DNA from: Rhynchopus sp. YZ270_cl-10
Lineage: Eukaryota; Euglenozoa; Diplonemea; Diplonemida; Diplonemidae
NCBI GenBank assembly: GCA_964035575.1
Contig: OZ037894.1
Location: 930,001 to 994,000, forward strand
DNA: 64,000 nt
Direction: 5' to 3'
Position numbers and translations under genes: made by a program. The notes beneath the pieces were generated by a model that made no database searches, was not told the DNA's origin, and worked only from the letters and a program-made list of their open reading frames with translations. Positions within the stretch are counted from its first letter, which is position 1. Every line of letters begins with the position of its first letter. Below are positions 36,410 to 47,900 of the stretch, piece by piece.

Positions 36410-37300
36410 TTTCTTCGATTTCGTCTCAATAGATATGCCGCCTTGGCTATGTTCTTGCACCTAATTCTTGCTCCTCGTCTCTGACGAACGACGTCATGTT
36501 TCGTGCCACTCATCTTCCCCCAGTTCCTCTGTTTTTCTTAAAACGGCCCTTCCTGTCCTCCGCAGCACGGACCGCCTGCTCGAGACAACGAGAGAGATGA
36601 GGAGCCGAAAAGGCTTTCCAGTTAAGTTCTCCGGCCATCTGCAGGTATGCCGCCCGCGCCGCGCACGCCGTGCTTGCTCACCACCCACGCCGAAAGCCCA
36701 AGTGAGCGGTATGGAGGTGGGCCCCACTTCCACACGACACGCGGAGCAGTACGAGAACAGCTCCGTCAGCTGGGGCACGCTGCAATCGTCTCGGCGGCCT
36801 TCGGGAAGCGAAGTACGCCGGCAACTTCTTCCAGCCACCCCACTTCTCAGTCTCCAGAGAAATCTTTGCTCTCCACAACGTGTGGCACCCCAGGGCGGTT
36901 GTGTACCGCCCTCTCGTTCTCTTACGGTACGGGCAAGTCATTGTTGTAGGCCACAGGGTACTTTGTGCTTTCATCCGGATGGCTGGCATCGCAGGTGCCT
37001 GCATCAACAACTACAGTTTTTTTTTTGTCTTGATTTCAACAATACTAACACCACCACCCAACAGACCTTCCCACCCACCGCATATACGCTCATCCCCCCT
37101 CTTCCTTCATTTTGTGTTATAGAAAACAAACCTTATCTTTTTTGCTGCGGAACGGGGTGGAGGGGACTTTTTCCCGTGCTTCGCGCACAACACATACACC
37201 GAACACAGACGCCTCTGAGCTCAGTTTTTTATTTGTTTCCCTTTTTTCCCTTTCTTCGGGGAGATTTCTCTGTTTGAGCGGTTAAGGGCCCCCCTTTACT
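36410..37300 (+). other. Exon-like island of raised GC, gene not established
   Basis: The stretch 36480-37015 is GC-richer than its surroundings and has splice-like signals (CTCCGCAG before 36568, CTGCAG|GTATGCC at about 36644). Several frames are open on both strands, one reading NFFQPPHFSVSREIF. No frame matches a family I know. 36950-37025 is loosely repeated at 49770-49865, so part may be repeat DNA. Confidence 0.25.
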
Positions 37301-37363
37301 GAGAAAGGGGGGTGTGTTGCTGAAGAGGTAAACGGCAGCAGCACACAAAGCAGCAATAGCACC

Positions 37364-39922
37364 ATGGCTGCGCTAGCCATGCAGCAAGACGCAGAGGCGT
37401 GCCGCCGTTTCGACCCGCACCCACCCGAGGGCTGGATAGTACGCCAGAGCACCACACGCCCCGGGGTGTTTTACTATGTAAACACGGTATGCAACTACTT
37501 TTCCTCCTGAACTGGATTTTTTTTTTCTCATGAAAATGAAGGAGGAAATAGAAACAACGCACTTTGAACACACTTTGCGGTTCTAGGGACGAACCGCGCT
37601 TCAGAGCCACTCCTCACTTAACAGGTCGATGGTGTGTGCGTTTCACCACAACCTCTCTCCCATTGGGTTTTATCGTGAGTGTTAAGTTTCTATTTTCCAA
37701 GAATTTTATCACATTTTCACTCTCTTCAACAGGCCACTGGAGACACCGCTGTAGAACGCCCTAACCCTGCGCGCGACGACTTCGCCAAGCCCGCCGCACC
37801 CAAACCTGCCCCCCACACCACGGCCCCCTACCAACAACAGCAACACGGCGTGCCTGCTATACGCTCCACCTGGCTGGGCCGCGACAAGCTCCTGGATTGG
37901 CACCAACGCTTGGAGGGGCGGTTCTACTCTGCGGTGGTGGGGTTTTACATTCGGTTTAGACTAGAAGACAGCGCCAACGGGCGTGCACACTATAAAGTCG
38001 GCAAAATCAAACGCATCACCGAGGAATGGCGCATCTTCGTCGACATTGGGAAGGGCCCCGGACACCGCGGGGAAACCACCGGCATCGACTGCGTCAGCAA
38101 CTCTGTGTTCAACCAGGACGAAATGCGGTCCTGGCATGAAGGGCTCGATGCTTCAGAAGTGCCTTCTATTATTGCAGACGTCTACCATACTGAAGTCCGC
38201 CTGCGTACTATCGAGGCAGAGCTTCGAAGCCTCCCGGAAGCTCCGGCACGCAAAAAAACCGATAGAAAGCAAAAACAGACGGGCCCTGCGGCCTCCGCTT
38301 CCGCACACCCGGTGCACAACACACAAAACGCGCCTGGGGCTTCCTCGGATGACAGATGGCGTGCCCCGCATACCCCTTCCAAAACAAATGGGCCAGGAGG
38401 TGTGATGACCCCCGCTGCGTCTCCAGGGGGCTATGGGGGAACGCCTGCCGCATTGTCGGGGAGTCATACGCAAGGTGGTACACCGCATACCGCGAGGAGA
38501 GGGCCAAATGAACCGACCGATCGGAGCAGGTCGCGGAGCAGGTCGCATTCCCGGTCACCCCCGCCTCCGAAGGTCCGCCAGCAGCAGCAACAACCACCAC
38601 CAAAAAACCCGCAACGCGAGAAGGTCGCCACCCTTTCCCCTCAGGTCCTTCTCGTTGACGAAAAGGGCGACCCAAAAGGGATGTGCCTCATGTCCGACGT
38701 CGTCAACCGCGCTACCGCCGTCGAACCTGACACTCCAATGGGCGCCTCCGCCGGCTTTGACCCCTTCGCGAGCTACGACGCCGGGCAGGAACAGGACCTT
38801 CTCGGCACCGAATCCACGATTATGCGGGTCCGCGAACTGGAACACAGCGAGCCTGCAGACGAGATGCACCGCCCTATTGAGGCGACCACCGTTCTACACA
38901 TGATTATGGAGGCCGCTGTCGACGGCGGACGGGAGTTTTCATACACAAGACCCCGCGAGTTTGGGACGGCCATCATCCAACTCTGCCGCGCGGTGCGACC
39001 CATCCTCGAAAGAGAACCCCTTCTGCAGAAGTTCAGCTCTCCGATCTACGTCTTTGGCGACATCCACGGCAACTTCTACGACCTCTATACGTTCATGAAA
39101 AACGTCATCGCCTTTGGGGAGCTCAACTACACCGCAGCAGACCTGCTCTTCCTCGGAGACTACGTGGACCGTGGCACGTGCTCTGTGGAGTGCATCACCT
39201 TCCTCCTTGCATACAAACTCCTCTCCCCTTCAAAAATCTGCCTTCTCCGAGGCAACCACGAATCCCCCGAAGTAAACGGCGACGTCGCAACCTACGGAAC
39301 CGTCTCCTTCCGCCACCAATGCCTCATGGTGTTCGGAGAGGACCTCGGCACGCAGGTGTGGGGTTCTGTCAACTCAATCTTCAGGTACATGGCATTGGCT
39401 GCAATAGTTGATGAAAAAATCTTTTGCACTCACGGAGGGATCCCGCAGTATTATGGAGGACCTGATTTGAGGCTTGTCATTTTGGAGAAAAGCGATTTTC
39501 CGAGGTTTGAAGAGGTGCAGAGCAGCAAACCGGATTCAGAGTCGAATGTGTATCGCCAATTTGTGTCGGACTTATTGTGGTCTGACCCTGCGGAATCGGG
39601 GATGTCGCTTAATGAGCATGGTTTTGGATCGAACCCGCGTGGTCCAGGAATTAAAACCTTTGGGCGAAAGGCGGTGGACACATTCCTCAACAACTTCGAC
39701 TTCGATTATATCATTCGTGCGCATCAAGAAAAGTCGAATGGGCTTCGTGTTTCAGACAATGCGCGTGTGCTTACCATCTTCTCCTCTTCCGACTATGGTG
39801 GTCATCAAAATGGTGCAGGAGTTCTTCTAATCTCCAAAGGGAAAATTCGGATGGCAATAAAGGACCCTCTGCAAATGCATGTTCACGACCCGAATCATAT
39901 GTCGCCGTTGGGGAGGCGATGA
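37364..39922 (+). CDS. PPP-family Ser/Thr protein phosphatase with N-terminal WW-like module
   Basis: Two exons: 37364-37486 (41 codons) and 37733-39922, with intron 37487-37732 (GTATGC..CAACAG, phase 0), giving 769-770 residues. The N-terminus reads as a WW module split by the intron (GW at 23-24, YYVNTATGDT, ERP at 49-51), but the second signature Trp is Val48. The middle is Pro-rich with an Arg/Ser stretch at about 305. The catalytic domain (about 440-765) has all the metal and phosphate motifs: GDIHG (about 482), GDYVDRG, RGNHE, HGG and RAHQ, so it should be an active metallophosphatase acting on phosphoserine/threonine. A WW-type module with an RS-rich linker would fit recruitment to Pro-rich partners. 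The intron carries a repeat shared with an intron of the GPCR-PIP kinase gene. Confidence 0.92.
37545..37690 (+). repeat. Intron-borne repeat shared with 46682-46838
   Basis: From GGAGGAAATAGAAACAA to GTTAAGTTTCT it fills over half of the phosphatase intron. The second copy lies in intron 3 of the GPCR-PIP kinase gene. Shared blocks include GGGACGAACCGCG, GAGCCACTCCTCAC, TGTGTGCGTTTCAC and ACAACCTCTCTCCC. Confidence 0.85.
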
Positions 39923-42900
39923 GAGAGAAGTGTGTTTCGAAGAGAAAAAAAGTGGAGTTCATCCTCGGGTGTCTACACTAATACAACCAAGTTTTCAAAA
40001 AAAAAAAAAAAGTATAAATAAAACGTAAAAAAAATGCTCATAGAAAAACTCCTCTGATTTTTGTTGATAAGGAGAGAGGGGGAAAATGGTTTTTTTAAAA
40101 AAAAAGTTTTAGGGGGATTGGGGAGGAGGGGGGGGGTTTTAAAAAAAAAATCTTTAAAAAAAAACACATTTTTTAAAATGCAGATATCAAAAATAGGCAA
40201 GCGTCTCTCACTCCTTAGGGGGTGGGGAGAGGTGAGGGGGGAGGGAGGAGGAAGGGGAGGGAGGGGGGTCACAGCCGTTTGCTTCGGTCGGGGGGTAGGC
40301 AGCAGACAGGCTACACGCTACCCTCTGTCCCATGGATGCAATTTTTTTTTGTAAAGGTGGCTAAAGCAGCGATAAGCTTACCAAAAAAAAAACTCAGTGG
40401 GTGTTCCCGCACGACAAACGATAGTAGTACGAAGTGTGCACGAGAGAGGCACAATTCAAATCCTTTTTATTTTTCTTTTCATTATTTCATTTTTTTTTTC
40501 TCTTTTTGTAGAGGGACCTGCTTTTTCAAAGCATCCCAGCACCCACACCACGAAACCCTTAAAATTAGTCGGGAGGGGGGGGAGGGCGGGCGGGCGGGCG
40601 GGGGTTTGAAAGATATGAAGCCCATTCATATGTTCACCTTTCTTTTTTAAATTTGTCTAAGCACTGCAAGACCTAGGGTTCCTCATTTTGCCACACCTTC
40701 TCCTTTTCATTGTTTCATTTTTTTTTTAGATAGATTCCCCCCTTTTTTTAGGTGGCTAACGTGGGGCTTGGACTAATCTTGACCGTGAGCCGTGGTCGGA
40801 TCAACGGCTTAAAATATAAAACCAGCTGATTATGAAAAAGGGCGAGGTGGTCATTTTCCCCTTTTCCCCTTTCCCCCGCATTTGAGCATTTGTACCAACT
40901 GGTTAATTAAACCACAGGAATGTCGCTTCACAGTAATGGCGAGTGGCATGTGATGTTCTGCCCAATGCCCTGATTGTCAACAACTGAGAGATCGTTAAAC
41001 AAATTTATTGTGGCGACCCTTGACAGATCTGTTGAAGAAAGGTAGTGCAGTTGATGTTCGACCTTTTCAGGATTTTTCTGGAAGTTCGACCTTTTTTTTT
41101 TACGATCGAACATTTTTACGAATACGGTATACTGCCACTACCTTACTGTTCCCCTAGGGGGGTTTTTTTACATTAGATCTCTTGTTGATGTGGTTTATTT
41201 TGACCACCTTTTTTTTTTTTTTTTTTTTTGACTTTTTTCTTTTCACTAAATTTGTGAAATATGTGGCTTCCGAGGGACTCTGAAGAGGAGCATCCCTAGG
41301 GGGAGAGATGGCAATGTTTTTTTAAAAAATACTTTCCAGAGTTGACGACAATGCGTCTACAGTTGGACAAGAAACTTGGCGACCAAATATCTTGGCGACC
41401 AAATAATATTGGCGGATTTTTGGGTTTTTTTTGTAATTGGCGACTTTTTTGGTCGCCAATATTACTTGTCCAACTGTATATCTTTTGAGTATATTAGCCT
41501 TCGAGCAGTAGTGAGTCCAGATCCTGCAACTATCAGGTGATTGTCGACAAAATAGAACAAATTTCCTTCGATTTTGGAGGGGAGAAAAAAAAAAGGTTGT
41601 TTTGTTCAAAGCATAACATTAGTTTTTCCCCACTTCGAAAAAAAATAAATATGCGGGTGATAACATTTTTTGTCAGAATGATTTTGAAACTAAAAAAGTT
41701 GACTGTCAAAAAAAAGAGAGTTTTGTTATGACCCGCTTTACCACTCCCACACACCCCTGTCCAAACCGGCTACCCACCAGTTTTTGGCAGTTTTTTTTTT
41801 TTAGTCTTGTAACGTTGCACCTATTTTCCACCCCACCAACCCCACCCCTCGCCCCAGTTTTCTATTAGTCACCCCCTCGGGATTTTTTCCCCCAAAAAAA
41901 TGGTTCCCCAAGCGGGTCCTAAGGCGATTGTCGAGACAACAAAAAAACAAAAAGTGGAGATTTTGTTGGGGCAAAAACTACAGTTAAAAATAAACAAACA
42001 TTTTTTTTCAATATAAAATAACGTAACAGTTGTGAAAGTGGGGTGGGTCAACTCAACTGTCTCTTTCCACAGAAGAGACAACCAAATTTCAAAAAAAAAA
42101 ACCCCCCCAGCGTGTTCCAGCACGATAAACGATTAGTGGTTAAAGGTGTGTCTGTGTGTTTGATAACTAGACTAGTAGGGGGTAATTCTTACGCAGAATA
42201 TAGCCCCAATGTGTGACGAGAGAGACACACTCGTCTTAACGAGTTTTCTTTCTTTAAAAAGGGATGGAAAAAACAAGAAAAAAAATGCTGAAACAATAGG
42301 GTCAGTACTGTAGCTGCACTGTAGTCAGTACTGTACTACTTCATAGGTAGGTGGGGGCTGTTTTCAGATTAATATAAAAGAGTGTGGGCTAAGACACTGG
42401 AGAGGCTTCAGTTCGTCTTCCCAACTTTTTCTCTTTTGGTGGTTTAAAACAAAAAACTTCCCTCCCTCCCAACACTCTCCTTCCCTACAATTTCAGTCGC
42501 GGCGAAATCGACTGTTAAGTTTTAAAGCAGGTACTCTTCTGCAGGTGTTTCGCCACAGCATCCCCCCCATTTTTTGGAAGTTTTTTTTTATGTGGATTTT
42601 GTGTGCGTGTGCGCCCATAAATATCCCAATATTTTCTTTAAGTGGACTCAGCACCAAGAGGCTAAGGTTCAGCTTACCAACTTCTTTTCCAAAAATAAAA
42701 AAAAACAAACAAAAACACACAAAAAAAACACAAAATATTCAAAAAAAAAAAGTCTTCTCCCTTCCTCTCCGACCATTTTTCGTTTATTGTCAATTGTTCT
42801 CATCGGACTGCCGTTGTGGGGTACACATTTTCTACGCTGCTATTGTAAGCTGCCCCAATGCGTCGAGAACACACACACAAAGGGGCCAGAAGCAAAGCGC
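39923..42900. other. Gene-free spacer, G-rich tracts and repeats
   Basis: 39950-40010 is a copy of the short A-tailed repeat, within the likely 3' region of the phosphatase. 40215-40272 and 40572-40605 are G-rich on the plus strand with several G3-G7 runs (quadruplex potential; the second includes GGGCGGGCGGGCGGGCGGGG). 41360-41476 is a MITE. 40395-40450 and 42110-42235 share a motif (GCACGAYAAACGATWGT). No gene seen. Confidence 0.55.
41360..41476. mobile_element. 117-bp MITE, Tc1/mariner-like
   Basis: The ends read CAGTTGGACAAG and its complement CTTGTCCAACTG, each flanked by TA (41358-41359 and 41477-41478), as expected for Tc1/mariner elements that duplicate a TA target. The inverted repeats extend inward with TTGGCGACCA and TGGTCGCCAA after a short mismatch. 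The element is non-coding and would depend on a transposase elsewhere. Confidence 0.85.
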
Positions 42901-42921
42901 TGGCGTCCAAAAAATGAAATC

Positions 42922-43587
42922 CTAGAATCTGTGCGAGAGTCCTGCCTTGGTCCGTAAAAAAACCTGAAAAATTCTCATTTCCAGTTGCCCAAAAAAAACA
43001 CATTCCGAACTGCTTTGGATACCGCGACGGTAAAGATCAACTTCTCGATTTTTTTCCAACAAAGGTGAAATCTGTGAAGAGGTTCGAAGAGGGTCAACAA
43101 GCGTTTCATCTCGTTGGAAAGTTTTGTCTAAAGTTTGTCTCAGCTTCACGTTGGGAGACGCGCGGTCTGACAGGAAGCCCTCACATAAGTCAAGACCAAA
43201 CGTGGCATCGGTTCCGACACGGGTACACATTACCACGAATGTGGAGACTGCCTTCTTCAAGTTCTCGTAGAGCGTCTTCGGATCTCCTACCAGGGGAAAT
43301 ATGATTACGATGGGGTAGGTAAAAATTCTGCTATCGGAGACATGCGCGCTAACGTGTGTTACCCATCAAGGGGTCGCTGCAGCGATGTGCCGTCCATCAG
43401 GATATACCACCCACTGTTGGATGAACCAGAGGGTTCTCCTTCTCCACTTTGCACACCACTGTTCTGCACACCGTGGCATGCCTCTTGATCCTAGAGTCTG
43501 CACTGCACCATCCATCACGACCACGAGCGGGGAGGACACCCAAATAAAACCCTGCTACGCCGTTATTAGCATTTTCTGAGCGTCCAT
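42922..43587 (-). pseudogene. Decayed DDE-type transposase (Harbinger/IS5-like)
   Basis: One minus-strand frame from ATG 43585-43587 to TAG 42922-42924 is interrupted by in-frame TAG (43555-43557) and TGA (43366-43368). The translation on each side fits a single DDE core: VVVMDG (first Asp), then a basic KWRRRTL stretch, QQWVVYPDGR, and after the TGA a VSDSRIF block like the GS-xx-D of DDE_4 transposases, then about 120 residues of plausible alpha-helical sequence (DPKTLYENL..). The assignment rests on motif spacing only. The N-terminal part and terminal repeats were not found. Alternatively these are exons of a small host gene. Confidence 0.5.
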
Positions 43588-44936
43588 TTCATGACAAAAA
43601 ATAAATTGTGTTTTTTTTTTGTACGAGTATGCACAGGGCGTTCGCTATCGCCATCGTTTTTTCCTGATCGTGGCGAAATGCCAAAAACCCCGAAATTTTC
43701 GTTTTTTTACTAGTGCTTAAAATAGGTCAAAAAAATTTTCCCCGCCGGAGAGAAGTTAGTTCGTGGGGTGAATCCCTGGTACTGAATGGTCAAAAAAAAT
43801 TTGCGATTTGTGCGTGATCCCTTCCCCAGCACAAGTGATATTACAGCTGAACTTTCCTGATACTAAAACCAGCAAAACGATGGAGAATTTCATCAATCCC
43901 CCCTCACTGAGGGTCTCTTTGTGTTGTTTAATCAAGCAGATGTACAAGAGAGAGGCATCCGTCATATGAGACTTCATCCTTATTTTGATTATTTTCAACT
44001 CTCTGCCATTGAAGATAGAGTTGACACGAGCAGTGACACCTTCTATAACAGGGGGTACGGTACACCTTCAGCAGACTGCAGGATTGAGGAGCGAGCGGGA
44101 GTGCTGGGGAAACTTCCTCTCACGGCAGGCGGGTTTGCGGATGATTTTGAGTACAGTGGACACCCCTCTGCGACCCCCCCTCCGGGGGGGTCTACAGGGT
44201 GGTGGGGAGAAATCTGTCTCTCTTTTTTTTTTTTTTTTCCCCTTTTTTTATTTATTTATTTATTTATACAGGGTTTCGCCCCGGTGGGGCGAAGCCCTGG
44301 GGCGAAATAAAACGTCATTTTTTCAGGAAAAGATTTTTTTAACGAAAAAAAATATTTTTCGCCCCGGGGCGAACGCCCTGAGTATGCAATACGTCTGGAA
44401 ATGAAAGACGCGCTCGTCGGTGGTCATGAGTTTTACCGTTTTCCCCTTCCCCCCTTGTGCTCCACCTCTCCACCGTACTTCAGGACGCGGGTTTTTCGGG
44501 GTTTTCGGGACTTTTGGGGTTTGAAAAAAAAAAAAGGATGGATGCGATCAACAAACAACAAACAACGAATAAACAAAGAAGGGGGGGTATTTCATTTTTT
44601 TTCGAAGATCCCCTTGAAGAATTTTTATCTCAAGCATACTCAGGCCTCCCTGTTACTCCATCAATACCTCCTCTCTCTCTCCCCTCTCCCCCCCCCTCTT
44701 AACAGCAGTTAGTCGCTAATCTCAAACAAAGCGCACCTCTTAACTTACAAAGTTACTACAGTGAAATACAAAACAAACAGAGCAATAATAAATACAAAAA
44801 CTTTCAAACGCCCCTCTCCCCACAGAAACACCCTCTTCTAACCTCCCCCTACCCCCCACACACACACACAATGTGTTAGCACCAAGCCTAACACCTTTTG
44901 ATCTCTTGTTCTCTTTCTCTCTTCTCGTCTCCCCCA
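43588..44936. other. Spacer upstream of GPCR-PIPK gene with strong palindromes
   Basis: 44269-44299 is a hairpin (CAGGGTTTCGCCCC, loop GGT, GGGGCGAAGCCCTG, with one G.T pair). 44357-44372 is the perfect palindrome TTCGCCCCGGGGCGAA, close to the same sequence, so the two may be ends of one small foldback (44268-44383). 44705-44815 is a copy of the 12175 repeat. A minus-strand open stretch at 43756-44030 is unassigned. Confidence 0.55.
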
Positions 44937-47900
44937 ATGAGGCTTTGGATGTGCAGGGTACGGTGGGGCGTGTTGGGGGTGTTGGGGGTTCTGCTGTTGG
45001 GAGAAGGGGGCACCATGGTGGTAGATGAGGAGCGGGAGGGGGTTTCGCTGGAGTTAGGGAATTCTGCGAATGGGAGCTTCTCCCCGGTGCGGACGTATGA
45101 GCATCTGGAGGAGGCACGGTGGTGGTATCTTTCTGCTGCCGTTGTGGCCACGATTTTGTGCATCGCGATGGTCCGTTCATTTGCATTAGCTGACAAACGG
45201 CAACGGCTCCCTCCAGCGAACCTTCTTCGAAACCGTACCCTAAGTGATATCGGGAATTCCCTCGCGTACATCATCCCCGCGATAGCTGGGGTGGAACACA
45301 GTGATACCGCCTGCGAAATCCAGGCGCTTCTCATTCAATTCTTCAGCACCGCCTCGCTCGTGTGGTGGGTCTCCTTCAGTCTCGAGCTGCTATGGAATGT
45401 ACGAAACCCTTTTACAGACCATAAATCGCATCTGAGGATCTACCATCTCGCAGTGTGGGTGGTGTCGTTGGTGTCGGCGATTGCGTTGCGTATCTATGGT
45501 GATATAGGGCTGACGGATCTTGATTTCTGTTGGGTAAATGCGGAGGCGCCGCTGGGGCTGTCGTTGGTGATATTTTACATTCCTGTGGTGGTGTGTTATG
45601 CGTTCAGTCTGTGTATTCTGGTGTGGGTGTCGCTCACGCAGCGTGTCGCAATCCCAGCCTCGCATCAGATCCGCAAGGTCGCGATCTCGCAGAACAAATG
45701 GTACATCATCCTGATTGGCATCTTCTGGACCTTCAGCGGGGTGGTGTGGTTTGCTGGGCACGGCAATGCGGTATGTTGAGTTCACTTTATTTTTTGAACC
45801 CCCTTTGCGCCCTTTATGGAATGGTTGATGAAAAATTAGCTATTTTTTTTAGCCAAATTTAAAATCGGTGTTCGAAATGGATTGCAGGACTGCATGGTTG
45901 GGTGTCCACCCCCCCGGTACCGGTCATACCAAGGTACAATGTTGTATTTCAAATCTACGTTTTGACATAATTCCTTTTCCTTTCCACCCCGCTACCGCTC
46001 CCTCACCTATACAGGACAGCCGCACGATGGTCATTCTCTGGGCAGTCACCATTGCACTGCGTGGGCTTGTAGCGGAGATAATATGGCTCAAGACCGCGTC
46101 GCTAGGTATGCAATCTCCCCTTCCCCCTTCCCCCTTCTCCTACGACCTACCCTACCCCACCCACCACAGCACTGCAAGGCTACAGCCAGAACTTTATTGA
46201 CGAGAAGGTGATCAACAGTGTCGGGGATGGGGCGGTGTCTGCGCGGGTCAGCATGAAGGAGCTGCACCCTACAGGGAACGATATGGAGAGTGCCTTTCTG
46301 AGAACATCTCATGTGACCGCAACGTCGGACCACAGTAGGGTGAGTCTGCCGAATATAAGGGAGTGCAGGGAGTCGGTGCCGTTGAAGTGGGCGTTGCGTA
46401 GAGACGTGATGCTCGCGTGTCAACAGGGTATCAGCGCCATGGCAGAGGCTGCGCAGGAGTCGATCAACAGCCTGACCGACAACTACCAGCTGCATCAAGG
46501 CGACTTCGAGGCCTCTGTCGTAAGGCAGATCGAACGCTGGGATCAGGACAACGTTTCATTCACCTTTGAAGACGTTGCGCCTCTCTGCTTTTACATGATA
46601 CGCCAAAGCACCGGAATGACAACTGACGTCTATCGCTCCATTTTCAACTACGAAAGTATGCCATTTTTTTTCACCTCACAAAAGGAAGGAAATAGAAACA
46701 AAAGCATTTTTCGAGATGCGTTTTCTGGGGGACGAACCGCGATGCAGAGAGCCACTCCTCACCAAACAGGTTGAGGTGTGTGCGTTTCACAACCTCTCTC
46801 CCGGGTTTTATCGTGTTATGATGGGTGTTAAGTTTCTTAGATGTAAACCACGAAATGGATGTAGGACTGCATGGTTGGGGTGCACCAATGGAATGGTACA
46901 CTGTCACGAGAGGGCTTTGTATTTCAAGTCAACTTTCATTTGCCTCCTTAGAAACCCCAATAATACGTTTGATCGCCTGATTTTGCACAATACCAAAAAA
47001 CACCCACAACAGACGTCGACGATGTCATGATGGAGAAGTTCTCCGACGGTGGCTCCTCTGGGTCTTTCTTCTACTTCACTGCGGGGCGTGAGTTCATTGT
47101 CAAAACCATCACTGCTGCGGAGACCGCGCTTCTCAAGGAGCTTCTCCCTTCTTACTATCAACACTTGGTATGACCACTTAGCCCCCCATTCATCCATCCA
47201 TCCCATCCAAAAAAATCCACAGATGACCAACAAACACAGCCTCATTGTACGATTTTATGGTCTGCACACAGTAAAGATGCATCTTGGCGCAGCAGTGTTA
47301 AACGTCGTGGTCATGGAGAACGTTTTCCTGACACGGCGTCCGATAGACGAGGTGTACGACGTAAAGGGCTCTTGGATCGACCGTGGCCCGGTTGCCCCTT
47401 CTTCTCACACCGCACAGCGCTCACCCTCTCGCGTCTCCACCACATACAGCGGGAGCGACAATAACGACACCGACAGTGAATCCAGCGCTCCTGAATCTCC
47501 TGGGTCCGGATCTCCTGTTAGAGGCAGAACTGCAGCACTCTTTGTGAAGATGAATCTGAAAGCACTGAAGGGCGGGAAAAAAGCGAAGAGTAAAGCACAA
47601 AAGCATGTTCTCAAGGATATGGATCTGGCTGGGGTGAAACAGGTTGTGGTCCCGGAGGAGACCCGGGTGAAGCTTCTGGACCAGGCGAAGAAGGACTGCG
47701 AGTGGTTCAAACAGCACAACATCATGGACTACAGCTTGCTGCTGGGGGTGCATCGCGGTGGGTATGATGAGTTGCGAGTACCTAGGGCCGATTTGGCTGT
47801 TGATTTGTCCGCACCACCGGACTCCATGCAGAGCCCTTTGCATAGGAGGGTCAGTAGGTTTCCTTATCAGCCGCCTAATGGTGGTGTGGGGCGTGCATCG

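Noticed and set aside
36468..37277. 269-codon plus-strand frame
   Set aside because: Runs through splice-like signals and a T-run, composition is not protein-like throughout, and other frames there are just as open. Kept only as an exon-like island.
37679..37732. In-frame extension of the phosphatase second exon
   Set aside because: These bases are the 3' end of the intron (pyrimidine-rich, ending CAACAG); splicing to 37486 restores the WW-like module.
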